The notes under the pieces are model-generated. The model was not told the DNA's origin and searched no databases. It saw only the letters and a program-made list of their open reading frames with translations. DNA of 22,293 bases from JAYSRU01 sp043720875 (lineage in GTDB: Bacteria > Bacteroidota > Bacteroidia > Flavobacteriales_D > Crocinitomicaceae), in the NCBI GenBank assembly GCA_043720875.1, contig JAYSRU010000271.1, positions 1-22,293 of the forward strand. Reading direction: 5' to 3'. Positions 16,282-22,293 of the stretch are shown one piece after another. Within the stretch, counting starts at the first letter, position 1, and every line of letters starts with the position of its first letter. The position numbers and the translations under genes are program-made.

Positions 16282-16301
16282 CCCAAAAGCATCTATTTGG
16301 G
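16282..16301. repeat. inverted repeat CCCAAA-N8-TTTGGG next to the deiminase promoter
   Basis: Perfect six-base arms, nine bases upstream of the -33 box of the deiminase promoter and 20 bases past the response-regulator stop. It could be an operator or a weak terminator for the two-component operon; no T-run follows on the minus strand. Confidence 0.35.
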
Positions 16302-16321
16302 TACAGAAAGACAATTTCGTG

Positions 16322-17056
16322 CTAATATTGACTCAATTTCAACACTAATTCGGATTTATTTAGTTTACTAATTGCCGCAGAATGACTTCCAAAATGTACT
16401 TTATGTCCTTCTATTTTCTCCACCTTTTCTAAGTTAATAATGAATGAACGATGACATCGGTAAAATCCTTCTGGCGCTAATTCATTTTCCATCATTGTCA
16501 AAGATCCAAGGGTAGTGTATGTTTTAGTTGCACAAACAACTTTAACATACTTATGTAAACCTTCAATAAATAGAATGTCAGCTATTAATATTCGCACTAA
16601 TTGATTGCTAGTTTTGATTAAAATAGACTTTTTTTCTTTTTGTATGGTACTCAAAACTTTCGAATTTCTTTCCAGTTCAAAAAGCTCATGCGCCTTTTTC
16701 ATCGCTATATCAAATCTTTCGAAGGTAACAGGTTTAAGAATATAATCTAACACGTTCAGTTCAAAAGCATCCAATGCAAATTCTGAATACGCGGTGGTCA
16801 TAATTATTTTTGGAGCCTGCTCTAATTGTTTTAAAAATTCAATGCCTGTTTGATTAGGCATTTCGATATCCAAGAAAATTAGATCGATCGGTTGTTTTTC
16901 AAGTAGCATGCCCGCTTCTTTCGTGGAAGTACAAACGGCCACCAATTCGCACCAAGAAAATTGAGATAAATGCAATTTAATTAATTGACCTGCTAAAGAC
17001 TCATCGTCAACGATCAAGCATTTGTATGTAGGTGTATTTTGTTCTAAATCAATCAT
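16322..17056 (-). CDS. LytTR-family response regulator
   Basis: A 244-residue response regulator. The receiver domain (about 10-125) has the acidic pair D17-D18 in LIVDDES, phospho-acceptor D63 in LIFLDIEMPNQTG, TTAYSEFA and the conserved lysine in LKPV. The LytTR DNA-binding domain (about 145-244) shows ILFIEGLHKYVKVV, FYRCHRSFIINLEKVEKIEG and a C-terminal SKLNKSELVLKL. Its start overlaps the kinase stop by eight bases, so the pair is co-translated. LytTR regulators often control cell-surface or autolysis genes. The exported deiminase just downstream is a possible target, but that is inference from position. Confidence 0.94.
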   Translation of the reverse strand: MIDLEQNTPTYKCLIVDDESLAGQLIKLHLSQFSWCELVAVCTSTKEAGMLLEKQPIDLIFLDIEMPNQTGIEFLKQLEQAPKIIMTTAYSEFALDAFELNVLDYILKPVTFERFDIAMKKAHELFELERNSKVLSTIQKEKKSILIKTSNQLVRILIADILFIEGLHKYVKVVCATKTYTTLGSLTMMENELAPEGFYRCHRSFIINLEKVEKIEGHKVHFGSHSAAISKLNKSELVLKLSQY

Positions 17057-18026
17057 TGCGCAGCACTAATTTAAGCCAATAAACACAATTTTGCTGACTA
17101 ATACTTATTTCATGTCGATTTTCAAAAATAAGATTCAATTGATCCTTGACATTTTTAATACCAATGCCGTCAATCACTTCTTTTTCTATGTAGGAGTTTT
17201 TTATTTCGAACTCAAGTTTAGTAGGACTGCAATTGAAACTAATCGCAACAAAGCCATTTTCATTTTCACTTACATCGCCGTGCTTAAATGCATTCTCTAT
17301 TAAACTTATGTAAATCAGCGGTGGAATTTTCAACTCCTGAGGATTGCCCGTTACTTCAAAACTAATATTTTTCATTCCTGAAATTTCTCTGAATTTCTGA
17401 ATAAGAATGTACTTTTCAATGATTTCAATTTCTTCTGACAAGTAAATTTCTTTTTCGTTCCCTTTGTATAAAAAATACCTTAGAATATCGGACAAGGTAC
17501 TGATCATCTTGGGAGCATCGTCGCTTTTCAGCAATGCCAAGGCGTAAATATTATTCAATCCGTTGAATAAAAAATGAGGACTAACTTGTGACTTTAACAA
17601 CAATATTTCGGATTGAAGTTTCTCATTTGCTAGACGTAATGACTTTCGCTTCTCGTATTCAAATTTATTAAAGTACCACACAAAATAGGACATTAAAATG
17701 AACAGTAAATGATTCAATAGAAATGAAGTTATGGCCCGTGAAACATTAGGAGAAAGCAACACATCATTGGTTCCAGCCAAGAAATAGCATAAAAAGGAAA
17801 TGGATAATAGGCCAATTAATCCAATAAAGTAAAGCGCTCTACCCTTTTTCTTGAGGACAAATGGCAGTAAAAAATATAAGTTAATATAGAATTCGAAAGC
17901 GTATACAAGAACCTCAAAGCCGGTATAAATTAGACTCCATTGTATACTTGATTCGTCAATTAAATAATCGAAAACGTATAAGGCAATGAATAGCCAAAAG
18001 ATTAAGTGGAACCGTAGTTTGTTCAT
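17049..18026 (-). CDS. LytS-like sensor histidine kinase
   Basis: A 325-residue kinase starting at ATG 18024-18026 (MNKLRFHLIFWLF); the longer frame begins with GTG 18065 close to the preceding terminator and is less likely. Four membrane helices fill residues 8-118, a short coiled coil follows (122-145), then the His_kinase domain with phospho-acceptor H151 in QVSPHFLFNGLNNIYAL and an HATPase region with IYISLIENAFKHG (N box) and DGIGIKNVKDQL (G box). There is no separate periplasmic sensor domain, so the signal is probably sensed within or near the membrane. It is the first gene of the operon with the LytTR regulator. Confidence 0.92.
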   Translation of the reverse strand: MNKLRFHLIFWLFIALYVFDYLIDESSIQWSLIYTGFEVLVYAFEFYINLYFLLPFVLKKKGRALYFIGLIGLLSISFLCYFLAGTNDVLLSPNVSRAITSFLLNHLLFILMSYFVWYFNKFEYEKRKSLRLANEKLQSEILLLKSQVSPHFLFNGLNNIYALALLKSDDAPKMISTLSDILRYFLYKGNEKEIYLSEEIEIIEKYILIQKFREISGMKNISFEVTGNPQELKIPPLIYISLIENAFKHGDVSENENGFVAISFNCSPTKLEFEIKNSYIEKEVIDGIGIKNVKDQLNLIFENRHEISISQQNCVYWLKLVLRND

Positions 18027-18075
18027 CAGAGTAAAGTAACTGAAAATAATGAAGATACTGTACACTGTTTAAGCA

Positions 18076-18113
18076 AAAATCCCTCATCAATTTAAAAACT
18101 AATGAGGGATTTT
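18076..18113 (-). terminator. rho-independent terminator after the OmpA-family gene
   Basis: Perfect 12-base stem (AAAATCCCTCAT, 18076-18087; ATGAGGGATTTT, 18102-18113) with a 14-base loop and a T-run on the minus strand. It separates the OmpA-family gene from the kinase operon. Confidence 0.9.
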
Positions 18114-18131
18114 GTCAATCTATAATAAAAT

Positions 18132-19634
18132 TTAAGGTTTCTTAAAAGAATCCGTACTCGTATTTATTACCTTCACGGCATTGTTTCCGCTTGAAATAAC
18201 CTTGAACTCGGTTCTTCTGTTTTTTTGATGTTCTTCTTCAGAACATGTTGATTTTACGGTTCCTTCACATGCGCATCCATTCAATAAGATCGCTTCACCG
18301 TAACCTTTTCCATATATACGTTCAGGCTTTGTAATTTTCGATTTAATGTATGCCGCAGATGCTTTTGCACGCTTGTCAGAAAGTGTTTCGTTGTATTTGA
18401 AAGAAGCTCGGCAATCTGTATGTGCCCCTAATTCTATGATCATATTTGGATACTTATTCATGACCGCAACCACCTTATCTAATTCCTTTGCAGCATCAGG
18501 ACGAATGTTGAACTTATTTAAATCGAATCGAATGTCATTGATTTGAACCAATTCTGACAAATCCTTAACTTCAGGATCCAATCCTAAATCCAACACGTCA
18601 TTTACATTATACTGTCCTGGCTTCACAAACTTAGTTGCATAAGTGATCGTTTTAGTGAAGTAACCTTCTTTTTCGATAGTGATATTATAACTTCCACGGT
18701 CATCCAATTTCTTGTCTGCCAATGCTCGCCTATAATCTCCAGTTGCAGGAGTTGTATAAATAACTTTATCTCCAGTAATGTTATCCACAATTGTTAAGAT
18801 AGCTCCATCAATTGGAGTACCCGATTTCCTATCAGAAACTAATGCGTAAAGTGACAGTCCAGGATCTTTTTCTAAATCAACATTTTTTGAAATCACCTCT
18901 ACAGTAGGAGCTAAATCCTTTGTAGTAAATGTTCCGAAATTATCAAAATAAGTATTTTTTGTTGAAACAATTTTATACTCTAAATCTGGCTCAACATCAA
19001 AAGCATAAGCGCCTGTTGCATCCGCAACTGTAGATTGAATTACATTTCCTTTAACATCTGTAAGTTGAACAATAGCTCCTGGCAAAATAGCTTTGGTGCG
19101 AAGGTCTGCAATTATCCCTTCCACTTTTAGGCTAATTTTGAAAGGTTTTAGTAAATTGTATGAATAAATATCATCATCTCCTTTGCCTCCTTCTCGGTTG
19201 GAAGAAAAATATCCTGTAAGATTATCAGTGTTCATCGTGAAAGCGAAGTCATCCTTTTGACTATTCACAGGTTTTCCAACATTCATCAATTTACCAAACA
19301 AACCATCTTTGGGCGGAAACAAAACGAAAACATCCAAACCACCGAGTCCAACATGACCGTTAGACGAGAAGAACAAATATCCCTCGCTGTTAATCCAAGG
19401 AAACATTTCTTGCGCTTCCGTGTTGATTGCTTTACCCAGATTTTCTGGTTTTCCATAAGTTCCGTCAGAGTTTAATGCAACCTTATAAATATCTGCTCCA
19501 CCAAAACCACCAGGCATATCTGAGGCAAAATAAAGTGTTTTTCCATCCTTACTAACAGAAGGATGCCCAACCGAATAATCTTTCGAATTGAAAGTTAATA
19601 CTTCTTCATTTGTCCACTTGCCATTTGATGCTAT
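18132..19634 (-). pseudogene. OmpA-family PD40/CRD protein (PorE-like), 5' end removed by an insertion
   Basis: The frame runs from the stop at 18132 to about 19634, where it meets IS DNA and a stop. About 500 residues remain: PD40/beta-propeller blades (VGHPSVSKDGKTLYFASD, ADIYKV, LFFSSNGHVGLGGLDVF, GYFSSNREGGKGDDDIY), two carboxypeptidase-regulatory-like domains (ADATGAYAFDVEPDLEYKI), and an OmpA peptidoglycan-binding domain (IRFDLNKFNIRP, LGAHTDCRASFKYNETLSDKRAK, NRRTEFKV). The order resembles PorE of the T9SS, which begins with a signal peptide and TPR domain; those and the first blades are missing. An internal ATG at 19517 opens a 461-codon frame, but its product would lack export and half the propeller. 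Other PD40-OmpA paralogues are common, so PorE is only one candidate. Confidence 0.85.
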
Positions 19635-19660
19635 GTTTTAGCCCCTTAAATTATCGGACA
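19635..19660 (+). repeat. IS3 left inverted repeat
   Basis: GTTTTA at the tip, then a CC pair and GGACA at the inner end. It matches the proposed right end at 14 of 26 bases, with tip and inner blocks at identical spacing. Confidence 0.6.
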
Positions 19661-19685
19661 AGATTACAAAAAATTATTCGTAATT

Positions 19686-20000
19686 ATGTCCATGTCAAAG
19701 AAACACAGTAAGGAGGAAAAGCTAAGAATTCTCCAAGAATCGAAAAAAAATGGTGTGAAAGTCACCTTGGAAAAGTATGGCTTGTACCCTGCCACATTTT
19801 ATTATTGGAAAAAGAAATACGATAATGACGGCGAACAGGGTCTAAGCCATGGTTTTAGCAAAGAAAAGGAGAAACGTTTCAAAGATCTTGAAAAAGAAAA
19901 TCTTACGCTCCGAGCAATTATTGCTGATAAGGAGTTGGAAAGCAAGCTAAAAGATGAGTTGCTAAAAAAGAAATATCCCCATCTGAAAAATGTTCTTTGA
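19686..20000 (+). CDS. IS3-family transposase OrfA
   Basis: A 104-residue protein with a Tnp_1-type helix-turn-helix (about 6-50: KEEKLRILQESKKNG, YGLYPATFYYWKKKY) and a leucine-zipper-like coiled coil (about 60-98). It binds IS ends and forms the N-terminal half of the active OrfAB transposase. It starts at ATG 19686 (or ATG 19692), 50 bases inside the left end, and overlaps orfB by four bases in the -1 frame. Confidence 0.93.
   Translation: MSMSKKHSKEEKLRILQESKKNGVKVTLEKYGLYPATFYYWKKKYDNDGEQGLSHGFSKEKEKRFKDLEKENLTLRAIIADKELESKLKDELLKKKYPHLKNVL
19964..19970 (+). promoter_or_regulatory. A6G slippery heptamer for -1 frameshifting
   Basis: AAAAAAG lies in orfA phase A-AAA-AAG, the classical IS3-family slippery site. 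The orfB frame is open from 19958, so a -1 shift here joins OrfA (..ELLKK) to EISPSEKCSLIRKFIG and the integrase domain, giving an OrfAB fusion without the TTG start. Confidence 0.85.
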
Positions 20001-21103
20001 TTAGAAAATTTATTGGGTGGGGACTCACTCGCGACACATGTTTGAACATCACAGGATTAACCAAACACACTTATTATTACAAACCAAAAGGGCGCGCTAG
20101 TGCTGGAATAAAGCCAAGTGAGATCACACTCTTTTATAACAGTAAGACCAAACAATGGGTAGAAAACCCAAATATGGATGTGGTTAATAAGGTGGTTTCA
20201 ACTTTATTAAATCCCGACACTTCTTACGGATACAAAGCGATGACTGTTCATTTACAGCACTTTGGATATAAAGTAAATCATAAAAAAGTGTACCGGCTAA
20301 TGAATGAATACCAACTTTTACACGATTTTCGTAAAAAAACACCCAAGGTGTATGTGAAATATAGACGCGTAAAAACCAATGGCCCATTGGAGGTTATGGA
20401 AATGGATCTAAAGCTACAATGGATTACTTCTCTTGATCGATATGCCTATATTTTCACAGTCATAGACTGTTTTACCAGAAAAGTCTTGTACTGGAAAGCG
20501 GCACTTTCAATCAAAAAAGAAGACGTAAAAGTCGCCTGGGAAGAAATTATTATTAACTATTTACAGCCAAATGAAATGCTTAAAAAAGAAATTAAAATCG
20601 AAGTGAGAAATGATAATGAAAAGCGATTTGAAGCAAAAATTATTCAGGATTATTTTAAAGAAAATCATTTAAACCAAGTATTTACTCATCCATATACACC
20701 TCAAGAAAATGGACATATCGAGAGTTTTCACGCTATTCTTTCACGCTCACTTGATCACAAATATTATGAAACACTAGATGAGCTAAACAATCGACTTAAA
20801 ATATTTTACAATACCTACAACAAAACAAGACTACACGGAACATTAGATCACTTAGCGCCAGATACATTTTGGACGCTATGGAATCAAGTGCTTATCACAA
20901 AAATAGAGCGAAAAGGAAAAGCAGACTCATTTCAACTAAACATTCCGCACATCAACATCACGGGTAATGGCAGCTTGAGGGAGCTTCCTGTCCCTGTTTG
21001 CGCAGGCGTAAAACTTAAAACAAAGTATCCGGCCGGAATACCCACAACCACGGTGCAAAAGTCGCGGGTGATTTTAATTTTGAGGTACTACGGGAGATAT
21101 TGA
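19997..21103 (+). CDS. IS3-family transposase OrfB (DDE integrase core)
   Basis: A 368-codon frame with an HTH_21-like region (about 60-115: DTSYGYKAMTVHL, VNHKKVYRLM) and an rve integrase core. The catalytic triad is D137 (MEMDLKLQ), D206 (RNDNEKRF) and E242 (PQENGHIESFH), with exactly 35 residues between the last two, so the core looks intact. The only start is a poor TTG overlapping the orfA stop; expression is probably by -1 frameshift at 19964-19970. The last roughly 30 residues lie beyond the proposed IS end and read into neighbouring DNA, so the natural C-terminus was probably different. Confidence 0.92.
   Translation: MIRKFIGWGLTRDTCLNITGLTKHTYYYKPKGRASAGIKPSEITLFYNSKTKQWVENPNMDVVNKVVSTLLNPDTSYGYKAMTVHLQHFGYKVNHKKVYRLMNEYQLLHDFRKKTPKVYVKYRRVKTNGPLEVMEMDLKLQWITSLDRYAYIFTVIDCFTRKVLYWKAALSIKKEDVKVAWEEIIINYLQPNEMLKKEIKIEVRNDNEKRFEAKIIQDYFKENHLNQVFTHPYTPQENGHIESFHAILSRSLDHKYYETLDELNNRLKIFYNTYNKTRLHGTLDHLAPDTFWTLWNQVLITKIERKGKADSFQLNIPHINITGNGSLRELPVPVCAGVKLKTKYPAGIPTTTVQKSRVILILRYYGRY
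20989..21014 (-). repeat. IS3 right inverted repeat (candidate)
   Basis: Read on the minus strand it begins GTTTTACGCC and ends GGGACA, the same 26-base length and block spacing as the left end. It lacks the usual terminal CA, and the match in the middle is poor. Confidence 0.5.
21067..21089 (+). repeat. left inverted repeat of the ISL3-like element
   Basis: Contains ATTTTGAGGT, shared uninterrupted with the right repeat, and begins GGT. Confidence 0.6.
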
Positions 21104-21200
21104 GAACGAGAATGGATTTTCAAATCATTATGACTATGCAATCGAAGGCACCAAAGCAACTAAAGGTTTTGGGGCTTTTTTAAAAGATATTGGTTTGTAA
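21084..21200 (+). pseudogene. 3' remnant of the ISAon1-like first ORF
   Basis: The frame reads TTGDIENENGFSNHYDYAI, then EGTKATKGFGAFLKDIGL and stop at 21198-21200. The pattern Y--A-EGTK-T--F--FLK--G resembles the C-terminus of the small 'ISAon1 N-terminal region' protein that precedes the transposase in such elements. Three stops at 21069, 21075 and 21081 close the frame upstream, and no start is present, so only about 35 codons survive. Confidence 0.5.
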
Positions 21201-22266
21201 GCATCCTTTTGATTTGACCGTTATAAGCTCTGTTTTGGGTCTTCCATACGCCAAGTTTTATAGTTGGATCAAACGGAGTTTAATCGATTTTTCTACGCAA
21301 GAAAACCGCTTAAAGCTTCATGAACATGATTTGGTTTCTAGCTGTAATGGTTTAGACAAAACGGTATTTGTTCCGATATTTAGACCCGAGTTGATAGACC
21401 AACATATGGCCATTGACGAAAAACACATAAATGGACAATTTTACACGGTTCTAAGCAATGCTAAAACAGGTAAAACAGCGGTTTTATGTTCGACAATACG
21501 CCCAAGGGAACTTAAATTAATTTTTCAGAAATTTGGATCTAGCGTGCTTAACAAGGTCAAATTTATTACGCTAGACATGGCGGCTAGTTTTGAGCTTGTT
21601 GCAACAGAAAATTTCCCAAATGCCATTCAAATTGTAGATAAATTTCATGTCATTAAAAATGGAATTGAAGGGCTACAAGCCATTAGAATTTGCTTAAAAC
21701 AAGAAGCATTAAAACAGCAAAGGGAAGAATACCAGTTGTATCAAAAGTCATATCAAGAATTTAAAAATTCAAAATTCATTGGTCCGAAATTGATGCTCAA
21801 AAAAAAGTATACACCAATCCGTTTAACAAATGGGGAAACCCTACCAGAATTACTCTCAAGATCGAGGTATCTGTGTATTATAAGTCCAGAAAAATGGACA
21901 GAATGGCAACAAAAAAGAGCCGAAATATTATTTCAAATTTATCCAGATTTAAGGAGTGCATTCGCAGCAATTAAAACCTTTAGACAATGGTACGTTGCAA
22001 AAGATGAAACTTTTGAACCATTTGAAAACGAGAAAACCTTAGGAAATTGGATTGACCAACAAGAAATTAATCCTTACCAAGAAATCATAAACTTTGCACA
22101 TCTTGTTTCCAACCACGAACAACGAATTCTAAATTATCACAAAACAGGACACAAAACCAATGCAATTGCAGAAAGCATTAATGCGAAAATAATGAGTTCA
22201 ATACGATCTAACAATGGAGCAAGAGATATAGATTTTTTTCACACCAGGTTAGCAATGATTATTTAA
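21190..22266 (+). CDS. ISL3/ISAon1-family transposase
   Basis: A 358-codon frame with an N-terminal helix-turn-helix-like stretch (VISSVLGLPYAKFYSWIKRS, 11-30) and a DDE_Tnp_ISL3 core: D76 in MAIDEKHINGQFYTVL, D129 in FITLDMAASFE, the KFHVIKN signature (151-157) and E328 in NAIAESINAKI. The C-terminus (ARDIDFFHTRLAMII) looks complete. The first possible start is TTG 21190, overlapping the first-ORF remnant; the natural protein may be made by a +1 shift at the TTG-TAA end of that ORF or by re-initiation. Whether it is active here is doubtful given the damaged first ORF. Confidence 0.85.
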   Translation: MVCKHPFDLTVISSVLGLPYAKFYSWIKRSLIDFSTQENRLKLHEHDLVSSCNGLDKTVFVPIFRPELIDQHMAIDEKHINGQFYTVLSNAKTGKTAVLCSTIRPRELKLIFQKFGSSVLNKVKFITLDMAASFELVATENFPNAIQIVDKFHVIKNGIEGLQAIRICLKQEALKQQREEYQLYQKSYQEFKNSKFIGPKLMLKKKYTPIRLTNGETLPELLSRSRYLCIISPEKWTEWQQKRAEILFQIYPDLRSAFAAIKTFRQWYVAKDETFEPFENEKTLGNWIDQQEINPYQEIINFAHLVSNHEQRILNYHKTGHKTNAIAESINAKIMSSIRSNNGARDIDFFHTRLAMII

Positions 22267-22270
22267 CTCC

Positions 22271-22293
22271 AGCACCTCAAAATATTATTTACC
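22271..22293 (-). repeat. right inverted repeat of the ISL3-like element at the window end
   Basis: Read on the minus strand it begins GGT and contains ATTTTGAGGT, matching the left repeat at 17 of 23 bases. It starts five bases after the transposase stop and is cut by the window end. Confidence 0.6.

Larger units (their letters stand above)
19635..21014 (+). mobile_element. IS3-family insertion sequence (about 1.38 kb, right end uncertain)
   Basis: The element carries orfA and orfB of an IS3-type transposase with a -1 frameshift site. Proposed ends are 19635 and 21014, from inverted sequences sharing GTTTTA at the tip and GGACA 15 bases further in. The left end interrupts the OmpA-family gene; the right flank is not that gene, and no target duplication is visible, so a deletion or rearrangement (or assembly join) has replaced the other side. 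The right end could instead lie further right, up to about 21066. Confidence 0.8.
21067..22293 (+). mobile_element. ISL3/ISAon1-like insertion sequence with damaged first ORF, ending at the window edge
   Basis: Inverted repeats at 21067-21089 and 22271-22293 match at 17 of 23 bases, both starting GGT, as ISL3-type ends begin with GG. Between them lie the tail of a small first ORF and a full-length ISL3-type transposase ORF. With the left repeat only 17 bases before the surviving first-ORF tail, the front of that ORF seems deleted. The 52 bases between this and the IS3 element (21015-21066) are of unknown origin. Confidence 0.65.

Noticed and set aside
19359..19366. A third minus-strand CGTCTAAC inside the OmpA-family gene.
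   Set aside because: It lies in coding sequence and has no GC[A/G]AAGG box 16 bases upstream; one chance occurrence of an eight-base word is expected in a window this size.
1..22293. CRISPR arrays, tRNA or rRNA genes, toxin-antitoxin pairs or a known defence system.
   Set aside because: No spaced short repeats, no tRNA-like cloverleaf or rRNA signature, and no recognised defence or toxin domain was found on either strand.

Overview
The window looks like part of a draft chromosome of a Bacteroidota bacterium, most likely Flavobacteriales; Crocinitomicaceae/Fluviicola-like is a guess. The clues are low GC, four secreted proteins ending in type IX secretion (T9SS) type A sorting domains ('YPNP/FPNP...G.Y..R/K'), two intergenic matches to the Bacteroidota promoter TTTG-N19/20-TAnnTTTG, few Shine-Dalgarno sites, and Bacteroidota-type IS elements. 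Almost all genes lie on the minus strand. The window ends exactly where an inverted repeat of an IS element ends, as expected for a contig break.

Layout. (a) 1-2149: leucine genes leuA and leuC (leuC runs off the left edge). (b) 2309-3853: one plus-strand helical-repeat protein of unknown function, convergent with the next block across a bidirectional terminator. (c) 3909-10718: an ECF sigma factor, a small membrane anti-sigma candidate, a CnrX/Spy-like periplasmic sensor, an MbnP-like protein and an MbnH-like diheme peroxidase, then a CotH-kinase protein and a YHYH protein, both with T9SS signals. (d) 10845-14295: a 1024-residue secreted repeat protein with poly-proline linkers and a small exported protein. 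(e) 14812-16218: a T9SS-exported peptidyl-arginine/agmatine deiminase. (f) 16322-18026: a LytS/LytR-type two-component pair. (g) 18132-19634: an OmpA-family PD40/CRD protein (PorE-like) cut off by an insertion. (h) 19635-22293: an IS3-family element followed by a damaged ISL3/ISAon1-like element.

The most interesting block is (c). Two sites share the arrangement GC[A/G]AAGG - 16 nt - CGTCTAAC. One precedes the anti-sigma/sensor/MbnP/MbnH genes and the other precedes cotH-YHYH. This suggests one ECF sigma factor controls both operons, linking a metal-responsive MbnP/MbnH pair (in known members MbnH converts an MbnP tryptophan to kynurenine for copper binding) to two exported proteins not normally part of that pathway. 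Gene identities come from recognised motifs; the joint regulation and metal role are inference.
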